Of a DNA stretch of 33,928 nt, positions 23,426 through 33,928 are shown in pieces (the stretch's first letter is position 1; each line of letters opens with the position of its first letter). The notes beneath the pieces were generated by a model. The model did not search any database, was not told the DNA's origin, and saw only the letters and a program-made list of their open reading frames with translations. The stretch is from Granulicella sapmiensis. GTDB lineage: Bacteria; Acidobacteriota; Terriglobia; Terriglobales; Acidobacteriaceae. The stretch spans positions 1-33,928 of the forward strand of contig JAMFSR010000034.1 in assembly GCA_026225395.1 (NCBI GenBank), written 5' to 3'. Position numbers and translations under genes: made by a program.

Positions 23426-25624
23426 CTATGGAGTCTTTGATGCCGCTCCGGCCCAACAGGGAATCAGCCTCACGCTGTTGTTGGCATACAACGCCTTACG
23501 CGTCCATACCCAGCTTTCCGGCTGCGCCCACACAGGATCCACCGAGCTCGCCAGAACGGCATCAATCGAAAACTGCTTACACACAGCATCCAGGTCTTCT
23601 GCCTTTGCCACAACCGGCGTGCGCTTCTCTTCGTTCCCGCTCGATTCCGCATTGCCGAACACCGATTGAATCGTGCCGTACACCTTGTAACAGAGCGCTT
23701 CATCCCCACCGAAGGGCGTGCCGCACTTGGGATCGGCCGCAACTAGCTGCCGCGTCGCATAGAGCCCAAACGCCGGTTGCAGCACAGACGCCGGATTGAA
23801 CTGCAGCAGGCTGCCCGCCGGCAGCAAACGCGCCGCCTGCTGGTACGCATCCCGCACATCGTAAAGCCGGTAACTCAGCCCCTCCACCGGATACGTGTCC
23901 ATCTTCTTGTGGATGACGTGCGTCTCTTCCAGCGCAAACAACGTGCGTTCCAGCAGCAGTTGGTACACCGTGCCGGCCATTCCAAGGGCAAACAAGGCAG
24001 TGCCGGCCGCTACCGCCAGCTTGCTCGAAAGGGAAGCGGCAGGAAACTCGTGACGCCGTTGATACAGCTCGCGTATCCAGGGCGCGGCCCACAGCAGCAG
24101 TACAAACTTCAGGATCATGCCCGCGTGCATGCCCAGATCGTTCGGTCCATCGGTTCCGGAGCTTACAAAGAAAGCAATCAACCCAGCCCCGCAAAGCACC
24201 GTCCACAGGCCCTGCTCCATCACCGTCATCGTCTGTCGCTGCACAAAATCCCGCCGCAACTGGTGGTCAAAGACGAAGACAAAAAAACCGAACTCGGCGA
24301 AGGTAAGCAGCACAACTCCCAGCACTCGCAGGGCATAGCTTCGGATCAGGTGGTTCTCAGCCGCGATGTGGTGCTTGGCCAGCGTGTGAACCACAAACTG
24401 GTCATTGCGCACCGCGAGCTTCAGCAAAGGATGACTCGCCGTCGCAGCAACCGCGCCCGCACTGGTAGACATCTCGCGCAGAAAGCTGGAGGTCAAGGCC
24501 ACCGCAATCACAGCCGCGATCGCCAGACAGCCAATCGTCAGCCACTCCCGTTTCACGAGCGCTCGTATCGTCCACAGCAGGGATACAACGGCGAAGATTA
24601 GCGCGACAAACGTAGACGTTCCCGCTACCGCCCCAAAACAAATGCCCGCAACAACGGTCGCTCCAAGCCAGGGAGCCCATCGCTTCGGAACCGCCTTTCC
24701 CTCTCGCGCAATGCAGGAAACCACCGCCAGAAACCCAATCATGCAGCTCGCAATGCCCGCAATATGATGCGGCGCATAGAGAAAGCTCGACAGCCACGAG
24801 GGCGACCGGTCCGGATGCCACCACTCCATCTCGATATTGATCCCGAAGTCCGGCACCAGCATCAGCAGGGACGCCGGAATCAGGTCTAGTCCCATCACGC
24901 CCGCGGCCAGCAGGGCAGTCAGGCAAGTGGCGCCCCATCTCTCGCGCACTCCGGCAAAGTACTTCAGGCACAACAGAAGGACGGCAAGAAAATCAAACGC
25001 CGACCAGACGGTGCTGGCCGCCAGTCCCGCCCGAGCGTCCACATGGGCCACGCGGCAAAGCTGCCCCACCAGCACGTACCAGAAGTAGTAGTAGTGCAGC
25101 GGTGCGGCATGGCCCGTCAGCGCGGAGAGCGGATTCGCCGGTGGCACGCCGCTCTCCATGGCCGCGCGAACCATCGGTACGCGAACCGCCCAGTCATACG
25201 CAATCGTGCTCTGAAAAAGCCTGTGACCCACCTGGATATCCACCGTGGCCAGCGGCAGCAGCACTGCCAGCACAACCGGGATCCCCCATATCCAAGCGCC
25301 TCCGTCGTCACTGACGTTATCCAGCGCCTCAGCCCGCGGACTCTTGCGGCGAACAAGGCGCAAAACAATCGCGGCCAGCGCCAGCAGCAGAAAACACCCC
25401 AACGTCTTCGCCGATCCAATCTCCCGGCCCAGCAACTGCGCCAGAACCAGGGAGAGCGGCGTCGACAGCGCCACCGACCACAGAATCCGTTCCCTCCGCG
25501 ACCGCCGCCGAAACCCAAAGAAATCCGTCGCACTGGCCAACAGATATCCAGGCGCGACAAAGTACAGAGCGCCCACGGGAATCGCCCAGTACGTTTGAAC
25601 AATCTCTGGCGCTGCAAAAAACAT
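23426..25624 (-). CDS. Large polytopic membrane protein (YYY/DUF2298-like, GT-C superfamily-like)
   Basis: A 732-residue protein with roughly a dozen or more hydrophobic segments and a soluble C-terminal part of about 170 residues. PPANPLSALTGHAAPLHYYYFWYVL (residues 161-185) resembles the YYY motif of DUF2298 proteins, which are remote GT-C glycosyltransferase relatives. The APHHIAGIAS and GTDGPNDLGMHAGMILKF segments fit conserved loops of such proteins. Substrate and role are unknown. It is 70 nt upstream of plsC on the same strand and downstream of the XRE gene. Confidence 0.6.
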   Translation of the reverse strand: MFFAAPEIVQTYWAIPVGALYFVAPGYLLASATDFFGFRRRSRRERILWSVALSTPLSLVLAQLLGREIGSAKTLGCFLLLALAAIVLRLVRRKSPRAEALDNVSDDGGAWIWGIPVVLAVLLPLATVDIQVGHRLFQSTIAYDWAVRVPMVRAAMESGVPPANPLSALTGHAAPLHYYYFWYVLVGQLCRVAHVDARAGLAASTVWSAFDFLAVLLLCLKYFAGVRERWGATCLTALLAAGVMGLDLIPASLLMLVPDFGINIEMEWWHPDRSPSWLSSFLYAPHHIAGIASCMIGFLAVVSCIAREGKAVPKRWAPWLGATVVAGICFGAVAGTSTFVALIFAVVSLLWTIRALVKREWLTIGCLAIAAVIAVALTSSFLREMSTSAGAVAATASHPLLKLAVRNDQFVVHTLAKHHIAAENHLIRSYALRVLGVVLLTFAEFGFFVFVFDHQLRRDFVQRQTMTVMEQGLWTVLCGAGLIAFFVSSGTDGPNDLGMHAGMILKFVLLLWAAPWIRELYQRRHEFPAASLSSKLAVAAGTALFALGMAGTVYQLLLERTLFALEETHVIHKKMDTYPVEGLSYRLYDVRDAYQQAARLLPAGSLLQFNPASVLQPAFGLYATRQLVAADPKCGTPFGGDEALCYKVYGTIQSVFGNAESSGNEEKRTPVVAKAEDLDAVCKQFSIDAVLASSVDPVWAQPESWVWTRKALYANNSVRLIPCWAGAASKTP

Positions 25625-25716
25625 AAGGATGAGTCTATGCGTCCTCGTCGGTGCCTATCCTTAGAAAAGATTCGGCACGGACGTGGAGAGATCGAGTGTC
25701 CGCCGCCAAAGGGAAA

Positions 25717-26037
25717 CTAGGCGACCTTCGCTTTGATGCCGGTAAGCTTCACCGGCTTGCGGTCAGGGAACTCGGCGACAAGGGTAAGCGTCCCACCCAG
25801 GGCTTCAATCGAGCGCCGGAGCGTTGTGAGGTGTAGATCGGTTTCGTGCTCGACTTTGCGGATTTGCGTCTTTGTGATGCTGAGCTTCTTCGTCAATTTT
25901 GAGCGGGTGGCTTTGTGGGCGCGGCGGAGGTCTTGGCGGGTCAGCTCTTCGGCGATGAGTGCAGCGGCGCGCTTTTCAATGGCTCGCTGGCGTGCGACGG
26001 GTAAGGTTTTGATGATGTCTTCGATGTTGCGAGTCAT
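25717..26037 (-). CDS. XRE-family HTH regulator (HigA-like antitoxin type)
   Basis: A 106-residue protein. The helix-turn-helix is in SKLTKKLSITKTQIRKVEHETDLHL, followed by TTLRRSIEALGGTLTLVAEFPDRKPVKL. That ending is typical of XRE antitoxin-like proteins of toxin-antitoxin pairs. No RelE/HigB toxin gene is adjacent; the neighbours are a three-Cys DUF5131 protein (27 nt upstream) and a membrane protein. It is the last gene of the minus-strand TcmP, DUF5131, XRE cassette and may regulate it or belong to it functionally. Confidence 0.8.
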   Translation of the reverse strand: MTRNIEDIIKTLPVARQRAIEKRAAALIAEELTRQDLRRAHKATRSKLTKKLSITKTQIRKVEHETDLHLTTLRRSIEALGGTLTLVAEFPDRKPVKLTGIKAKVA

Positions 26038-26064
26038 CTTGAGCGCTCTCTTTCCTCTATTGGG

Positions 26065-26886
26065 TCAAATGCCTATGGACACTAAGCTAGACGTGCCAAA
26101 GGCTATCTGAAACTTTTCGATCAACGCGCGTCTGGCGGATTCCGGCAATACAGGATTTGATACGCGGGCAGGCAGCGCGCTGTATGTTGCTCCATCAAGT
26201 GTGCGACCTGCGGTTTTCTTTTGCGTGCCTCCCCACTGCTTGAAAAAGAAAGCGACACCAGCATCCTCGCATTGCTCTTTGATTGAGCGCACCCAAGCGG
26301 CGTCGATTGGCCGAGATTTTGGTCCGCTCTCGCCGCCAACAATCACCCAGGAAATTCCCTTGAGATTCAAACGGCCCACATCTTCAAGCAGCGGTTCGAC
26401 AGAAAGAAAACGTACTTTGGCTGGCGCAGATTGAAGGTTATGAATGCGGGGAACACCATCTCGCTTGTTTTCTACGCTTACTCCCCACCAGATATGCCTT
26501 TTCCCAGCAGCATTCTTTAGCTTCGTTTTAAGGAGTGATTCAAGACGGTCACCTCTTTTCGTCAAGACCTGAAATGTATGCCAGTCGGCCTGCATCATCA
26601 CATCCGCGACGCATTCGATGTATTCGTCGGGCACTAAGTCGTGAAAGAGATCGCTCATCGAATTCACAAATATTAGCCGCGGCTCTTTCCACTTCAGAGG
26701 TTCGGCTAGTTTTTCTGGAACGAGGCGCAGAGTAAAGCCACCTTCGAATGGGTGTCCCGGCACACCACGAAAACGTTCAGAAAAACGCTCGGCATAGCAA
26801 TTTTTGCAGCCGGCGCTAATCTTCGTGCAACCACGGACTGGATTCCATGTAGCGTCTGTCCATTCAATCGATGTGCCTAAAGACAT
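26065..26886 (-). CDS. Phage Gp37/Gp68-family protein (DUF5131, three-Cys motif, radical SAM-like)
   Basis: A 273-residue protein matching the Gp37/Gp68 (DUF5131) family along its length. IEWTDATWNP (8-17) is followed by the three-cysteine motif Cys20, Cys27, Cys30 (CTKISAGCKNCYAERF). FVNSMSDLFHD (73-83), VLTKRGDR (107-114), WGVSVEN (134-140), FLSVEPLLE (160-168), VGGESGPKSRP (183-193) and FFKQWGG (214-220) are all conserved family blocks. The motif suggests an iron-sulfur cluster and radical SAM-like chemistry, with CX6CX2C instead of the usual spacing. The reaction is unknown. It starts 8 nt after TcmP, its usual partner. Confidence 0.9.
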   Translation of the reverse strand: MSLGTSIEWTDATWNPVRGCTKISAGCKNCYAERFSERFRGVPGHPFEGGFTLRLVPEKLAEPLKWKEPRLIFVNSMSDLFHDLVPDEYIECVADVMMQADWHTFQVLTKRGDRLESLLKTKLKNAAGKRHIWWGVSVENKRDGVPRIHNLQSAPAKVRFLSVEPLLEDVGRLNLKGISWVIVGGESGPKSRPIDAAWVRSIKEQCEDAGVAFFFKQWGGTQKKTAGRTLDGATYSALPARVSNPVLPESARRALIEKFQIAFGTSSLVSIGI

Positions 26887-26894
26887 AAGGGCTC

Positions 26895-27731
26895 CTAATC
26901 GAACAATGATCTTTGCGGAATTGAGTACTTCAAAACTTGGTTCCAGAAACGCTTCGCAGTCTCATGTCGTGCAAACAAGGCCAAGCGGTAGAGCGCCCTG
27001 TTCGCGTCCTTAATAGTTCTCATTTCATGGTTTGGACTTGGAAGATATCCCAAGGTTTCCATTCGCTCCGCAAACTTAGAACACAAAAAGTCGCCAAAGT
27101 TTTGCTTGAGGACAAGGGGAGAATCTTTCTCCGCACGCCAATCTCTTGACCCCAAGAACAGATCGACCTTTGTGGATTCCTCTGTAGTGTAATTGGCTCG
27201 ATTGCGGCCCGCGTCTGTACGCGATGCAAGCAGGCATAGGAAGTCCATATTTCTTCCTTCAGAGAGGCGACGCAGTGTATCGAAATGAATGCTCAGGTCG
27301 TACGGGTCCACGAAGCAAAGACAAAGGCATCGGCTCGGAATTAGATCGACAATTTGTTGCCACGTATCGTTGCAATCACCCAACAGATAGGTGGCTTGAG
27401 CCGTGGGAAACCGCGATGCAACGCGTGACTTTAGCGCATCGAGCGCCGCTCGGTTCGAATCGCAGAAAATATATTGATCAAAGGGAATGTCTATAGACAG
27501 TGCTATCAGCGGCGAACCGAGCAGAATTTCGTTTGACCCATCAATGCGGCTCTGACCTGCTCCGGAATACAGATCGACGTAGACAAGATTCGGCCATTTT
27601 CCTTTCATCCCCGATGTAAAAAGGTGAGCGTACAGGCGTATCAGCGCATACTTATCGGTTGACCACGCACCAACGCCTTGTTCATTCATAAACAGGCCGT
27701 CGTCAACTCCGTGCAGCGTTTCATTTCTCAT
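26895..27731 (-). CDS. tcmP: Three-Cys-motif partner protein TcmP
   Basis: A 278-residue protein of the TcmP family (TIGR04474), named for its frequent position beside three-Cys-motif Gp37/Gp68 proteins, exactly as here. STDKYALIRLYAHLF (24-38), YVDLYSGAGQSR (51-62), FCDSN (89-93) and FVDPYD (140-145) resemble the SAM-binding and DPPY-like motifs of Rossmann methyltransferases, so nucleic-acid modification is a possible role (inference). It is the first gene of the cassette. Hand counts over 27001-27120 give 52/120 G+C (43%), against 42/60 (70%) at 28321-28380 in rplA, which suggests lateral transfer. Confidence 0.87.
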   Translation of the reverse strand: MRNETLHGVDDGLFMNEQGVGAWSTDKYALIRLYAHLFTSGMKGKWPNLVYVDLYSGAGQSRIDGSNEILLGSPLIALSIDIPFDQYIFCDSNRAALDALKSRVASRFPTAQATYLLGDCNDTWQQIVDLIPSRCLCLCFVDPYDLSIHFDTLRRLSEGRNMDFLCLLASRTDAGRNRANYTTEESTKVDLFLGSRDWRAEKDSPLVLKQNFGDFLCSKFAERMETLGYLPSPNHEMRTIKDANRALYRLALFARHETAKRFWNQVLKYSIPQRSLFD

Positions 27732-27884
27732 ATCTTGCTCAGCTTAGCGGCAGAGTACAGGAATCCCGCGGCAAATAAAAGGCGAAAATAGTCACCATGC
27801 ATCTCTCCTGACAACGCTTGGTTGCAATCTCTACAGTTTTCCCGCATACTTAGAAGGTTGTCCCCACTCCCGTGCGGACGAGTC

Positions 27885-27930
27885 GAGACCACGCCCTTGC
27901 AGAACAAAGCTTGTGGGGTGGGAGACGAGG
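27885..27930 (+). promoter_or_regulatory. Candidate L1-binding autoregulatory leader overlapping the rplA ribosome binding site
   Basis: GAGACCACGCCC (27885-27896) can pair with GGGGTGG (27915-27921) as CCAC/GTGG plus CCC/GGG with one bulged G. This is followed by GAGACGAGG, whose end is the Shine-Dalgarno, 5 nt before the ATG. GGTGGGAG (27917-27924) and ACCAC (27888-27892) recall the two strands of the L1 site in 23S rRNA helix 76. L1 mRNA operators mimic that site and block translation. The assignment is by eye. Confidence 0.45.
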
Positions 27931-27935
27931 AATAG

Positions 27936-28646
27936 ATGGCTAAGAAACTTTCCAAGAATATTACGAAGGCGCGCGCCCTTGTGGAAGCACGTCCCTACAC
28001 CATTGGAGACGCGATTCCGCTGCTCCAGAAGGCCAAGTATGCCAAGTTCGACGAGACCGTCGATCTGACCATGCGTCTTGGCGTTGACACCCGCCACGCC
28101 GACCAGATGGTCCGCGGAACGGTTGTCCTTCCCCACGGCCTCGGCGGCAAGTCGAAGGTTGTTGCGGTTATCGCCTCGGGCGACAAGATCAAGGAAGCCG
28201 AAGCAGCCGGCGCTGAGTTCTTCGGCGGCGACGAGCTGGTTGAGAGGATCCAGAAAGAGAACTGGACCGACTTCGACGCTCTCATCGCTACGCCTGACAT
28301 GATGCGTTCGGTCGGCCGTCTCGGTAAGGTCCTCGGCCCCCGCGGCCTCATGCCGAACCCCAAGACCGGCACCGTCACCACCGATGTGGCTGCGGCGATC
28401 CGCGAGATCAAGGCCGGTAAGGTTGAGTTCCGCGCCGATAAGACCGCGCTCGTACACGTCCCCGTCGGCAAGCTGTCGTTCTCCATCGACAAGCTGCAGG
28501 AGAACGCCCTGACCGTCATCAGCTCGGTCGTCAAGGCCAAGCCCTCGGCTGCTAAGGGCAAGTACATCAAGCGCATCGTGCTCAGCTCCACCATGGGCCC
28601 CGGCATCGAACTCGAAGCCGCCGTGGCCGAGATCGCAGCTAAGTAA
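27936..28646 (+). CDS. rplA: 50S ribosomal protein L1
   Basis: A 236-residue L1 of normal length. [33 protein letters not shown] and the signature [15 protein letters not shown] are diagnostic. L1 binds 23S rRNA at the L1 stalk and acts in tRNA release, and in many bacteria represses its own operon. Here it opens a separate transcription unit, about 24 kb from rplK, with a GAGG site inside a structured leader. rplJ follows after 81 nt. Confidence 0.96.
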   Translation: MAKKLSKNITKARALVEARPYTIGDAIPLLQKAKYAKFDETVDLTMRLGVDTRHADQMVRGTVVLPHGLGGKSKVVAVIASGDKIKEAEAAGAEFFGGDELVERIQKENWTDFDALIATPDMMRSVGRLGKVLGPRGLMPNPKTGTVTTDVAAAIREIKAGKVEFRADKTALVHVPVGKLSFSIDKLQENALTVISSVVKAKPSAAKGKYIKRIVLSSTMGPGIELEAAVAEIAAK

Positions 28647-28727
28647 GCTTTCCAGTTTCAGGGCGCGTCTCGCGTCACGATTTTAGCCAGGCACCAACAA
28701 GCTGGCAGCAAAAGGTTAGGTTTCCCC

Positions 28728-29459
28728 ATGGCATTGACCAAGGCGAAGAAGAACGCAAAAGTAAAAATGCTGGCCACGGAGCTCGAGCACTCGACTTCGG
28801 CCATCATCGGCACCTTCAAAGGCATGACCGCTTCGAAGGACTTCGAGCTCCGCAAGGTCGTTCGCGACGCAGGCGGCAGCTATCACGTTGTCAAGAACAA
28901 GCTGGCTGCCAAGTCCGCGGAAGGCACCAAGGTTGAGGCCGCTCTCAAGGGTCTCAAGGGTGTTTCTTCGGTGGCTTACACCTCCGGCGACCCGGTCGCT
29001 CTCGCCAAGGCGCTTTCGACCTGGGTCAAGGACAACGCGGAGTTCACCTTCAAGCTCGGCATCGTCGATGGCAAGGTCATCAACATCGCCGAGATTCAGT
29101 CGCTCGCGACCCTTCCCGGCAAGGAAGAGCTCTTCTCGAAGCTCCTCTTCCTCATCCAGTCACCCGCACAGCGTCTGGCGACGGTCATCAACGCCACCGG
29201 CCGTAACCTCGCCGTCGTGGTCAATATGGCCGCCGAGCAGGGCAAGTTCGGGGATAAAAAGACAGCGGAAGCCGGAAAAGAAGACGCAGCAGCGGCTCCC
29301 GCAGCCGAGGCCGTTGCGGAAACGCCCGCAGCCGAAGAAGCAGCCGCGCATGTCGAGGAATCGGCAGCCGGTGAGCAGCCTTCGGGCGCAGCGGAGCCCG
29401 AGAACGGCACCGCCTCGCAGGCCGGCGAAGCCGCTTCGTCGGATCCGGCAGAAGGATAG
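28728..29459 (+). CDS. rplJ: 50S ribosomal protein L10 with Ala/Glu-rich C-terminal extension
   Basis: A 243-residue protein. Residues 1-175 are a normal L10 (VKMLATELEHSTSAIIGTFKGM, ELRKVVRDAGGSYHVVKNKLA, then the L7/L12-binding helix LLFLIQSPAQRLATVINATGRNLAVVVNMAAEQ). About 65 further residues, rich in Ala, Glu, Pro and Gly, are low complexity and make this L10 longer than the usual 165-175 residues. L10 is the base of the ribosomal stalk. The 81-nt leader has two small hairpins (28664-28674; GCCAG 28686-28690 with CTGGC 28702-28706) and a good AAAGGTTAGG site. Confidence 0.95.
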   Translation: MALTKAKKNAKVKMLATELEHSTSAIIGTFKGMTASKDFELRKVVRDAGGSYHVVKNKLAAKSAEGTKVEAALKGLKGVSSVAYTSGDPVALAKALSTWVKDNAEFTFKLGIVDGKVINIAEIQSLATLPGKEELFSKLLFLIQSPAQRLATVINATGRNLAVVVNMAAEQGKFGDKKTAEAGKEDAAAAPAAEAVAETPAAEEAAAHVEESAAGEQPSGAAEPENGTASQAGEAASSDPAEG

Positions 29460-29644
29460 AAAGACAGCGAATCGCTTTTCGATTCGTAAATTGAGTTTCG
29501 TCGCAAACCTCGCAGGGTGCGCAGTCTGGGCGCAACGGAAACCCTTCGAAGTCGCGGCAACCTGAGGCAAAACACCCGCCCCGGGAAATGCAATCAGCAA
29601 CACGAATTTAGCAGTACGACATCAGACGTAAACGGAGAAGAATC

Positions 29645-30019
29645 ATGGCAGATTTGCAGCAGTTGGAAGATCAGATCGTTAGCCTCAGCTTGCTTGAGGC
29701 CTCGGAGTTGGTGAAGAAGCTTGAAGAGCGCCTCGGCGTCTCGGCTGCGGCTGCGGTTGCTGCGGCTCCTGCAGCAGGCGGCGGCGCAGCTGCCCCCGCG
29801 GCAGAAGAGAAGACCGAGTTCACCGTCATCCTCAAGGATGCTGGCGCGAACAAGATCGGCACCATCAAGACCGTTCGCGAAGTCACCGGCCTCGGCTTGA
29901 AGGAAGCCAAGGACCTGGTCGACGGCGCTCCCAAGCCCTTGAAGGAGAACATCTCCAAGGACGACGCAGCCGCCATCGCCAAGAAGTTCGAAGGCATCGC
30001 GACCGTAGAAATCAAGTAA
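29645..30019 (+). CDS. rplL: 50S ribosomal protein L7/L12
   Basis: A 124-residue stalk protein of normal length. The N-terminal dimerisation domain ([25 protein letters not shown]) is followed by an Ala-rich hinge (residues 34-57) and the C-terminal factor-binding domain ([47 protein letters not shown]). It recruits translational GTPases. A GGAGAAG site precedes the ATG. The spacer from rplJ is 185 nt. The stop codon lies inside a perfect hairpin (see next entry). Confidence 0.97.
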   Translation: MADLQQLEDQIVSLSLLEASELVKKLEERLGVSAAAAVAAAPAAGGGAAAPAAEEKTEFTVILKDAGANKIGTIKTVREVTGLGLKEAKDLVDGAPKPLKENISKDDAAAIAKKFEGIATVEIK

Positions 30020-30091
30020 CTCAAGCGCAGCTTGAGTTACTGGGCAGGCGTCCGGCTTTAGCCGGCGCTAGCCCAGGATTTCCCGGGAAAT
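30016..30091 (+). terminator. Array of three inverted repeats at the rplL 3' end (attenuator or processing site)
   Basis: First, GTAACTCAAGC (30016-30026) pairs perfectly with GCTTGAGTTAC (30030-30040) around GCA and contains the rplL stop TAA. Second, CTGGGC (30040-30045) with GCCCAG (30071-30076) encloses GCG/CGC and CCGGC-TTTA-GCCGG. Third, ATTTCCCGGGAAAT (30078-30091) is a perfect palindrome. No long U-run follows, so partial termination, RNase processing or 3' end protection are more likely than full termination. Confidence 0.6.
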
Positions 30092-30782
30092 ACAACAAAC
30101 TTGCACGCCGGGGCAGAAGTGCGGTATCCTCTTCGATGGGGAACGCCGCCGCTGCCTCGGCGCGCAGCGTTTTTGCAATCGGGTTCCCAGTACAACGCGC
30201 AGAGCGCTGATAACGCTGGATTACACAGACTTTAGCACCATTTAGCCATTAGCTAGACCAAGACATTCGTAGTTTCCTGTAAATTCCGGTTCATCCTGGC
30301 AATGCGAAGCAGGTTATGGAGCCGGCCACCTTGTGGTTCGAGCGGCGGGCCCGCAGGGTGAAACGTGCGACAAGCGGCAATCTCTTGATTCATCGGCCAT
30401 GAGTCAAAGGGCGGCGACAATCCACAGCACCTGTAAGAACACAGCAATTCCGAACGCATTCGCGCTCTCCGGGCACTCTGTCCCGCTGGGCGCTTTCGCC
30501 ATTCTCGGAACCCGATAACCCCCGGCGCCTTTCGCCCTTCCCGGGCGGCAGGCATCGGCGTCTTTGCAGTAACAACAAGTTTCCACCCCGCAGAATGCTT
30601 CGCTGGGGTTTGCAGTACGCGCTATAGGTTCGGCCGCTCACGAGGGGCGGCAGTACCGGAACAGGCGCGAAGAGAGTCCAACGAGAAGGCGCCTACCAGC
30701 ACCATCTCCCTCACGATCCACCCTCCGCTTCGATGCGGTAAGGGCGCCTCGGGAGGCCTCGAGCCAAGTACCAGGAGAGAGC
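30092..30782 (+). promoter_or_regulatory. Long rplL-rpoB spacer with a candidate promoter and no convincing gene
   Basis: This stretch has no reading frame with coding character in either strand that I recognise. A candidate promoter is TTGCAC (30101-30106), 18-bp spacer, TATCCT (30125-30130), which would give rpoB a leader of over 600 nt. Hairpins include CGCCC-TTCCC-GGGCG (30533-30547). Two imperfect copies of GCGC(C)TTTCGCC-[A/C]TTC lie near 30490 and 30526. A strong AGGAGAG site precedes rpoB. A structured leader or small RNA is possible. Confidence 0.35.

Positions 30783-33928
<3,146 letters not shown>

Noticed and set aside
25625..27935. Integrase, transposase or att direct repeats bounding the low-GC cassette
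   Set aside because: I searched by eye and found no such gene and no convincing terminal repeats, so transfer is inferred from composition only.
27728..27955. A 75-codon minus-strand frame before rplA
   Set aside because: It runs over the rplA start and leader, with no family features.
30253..30555. A 100-codon minus-strand frame in the rplL-rpoB spacer
   Set aside because: No ribosome site or recognisable similarity, Arg/Pro-rich, and typical of chance frames in GC-rich DNA.

Overview
The window is high-GC bacterial DNA and most likely comes from an Acidobacteriota member of the Terriglobia (Granulicella/Terriglobus/Edaphobacter-like). That placement is an inference from the protein set: a secreted DUF5117/Met-zincin protease, a Tat-exported sugar isomerase-like protein, a GH88/GH105 hydrolase, a collagen-like DNRLRE protein, and an RpoB carrying a cysteine-rich insertion. 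No 16S gene is present to confirm it.

Layout. (1) 1-3705: the tail of tuf with a bidirectional terminator, a divergent SDR/ArsR-type pair with a palindromic candidate operator, then rpmG, tRNA-Trp(CCA), secE, nusG and rplK, closed by a strong terminator with a UUCG loop. (2) 3713-25624: about 22 kb of chromosomal genes with no obvious link to translation. These are two polytopic glycosyltransferase-like membrane proteins, a minus-strand run of metalloprotease, GntR regulator and CDP-alcohol phosphatidyltransferase, a sugar transporter plus ribokinase operon, a radical SAM protein, an AlkD-like repair protein, a Tat-exported TIM-barrel isomerase, a DUF2062 protein, a modular collagen-like surface protein, a secreted GH88/105 hydrolase, a three-gene phosphorelay (hybrid kinase, response regulator, Hpt) and a PlsC-type acyltransferase. 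(3) 25717-27731: a visibly AT-richer three-gene minus-strand cassette (TcmP, three-Cys Gp37/Gp68 or DUF5131 protein, XRE/HigA-like regulator) that looks horizontally acquired. (4) 27885-33928: rplA, rplJ, rplL and the 5' part of rpoB, with structured leaders and a 763-nt rplL-rpoB spacer.

The main biological point is that the usually contiguous secE-nusG-rplK-rplA-rplJ-rplL-rpoB block is split between rplK and rplA by about 24 kb. Each half has its own signals: a terminator after rplK, and a candidate L1-binding leader directly before rplA. The best candidate for an undescribed system is the TcmP/DUF5131/XRE cassette next to rplA. Other points of interest are the zinc-ribbon-like insertion in RpoB, the collagen-like protein with four interspersed chitin-binding-like modules, and the stop-codon-overlapping hairpin array between rplL and rpoB.
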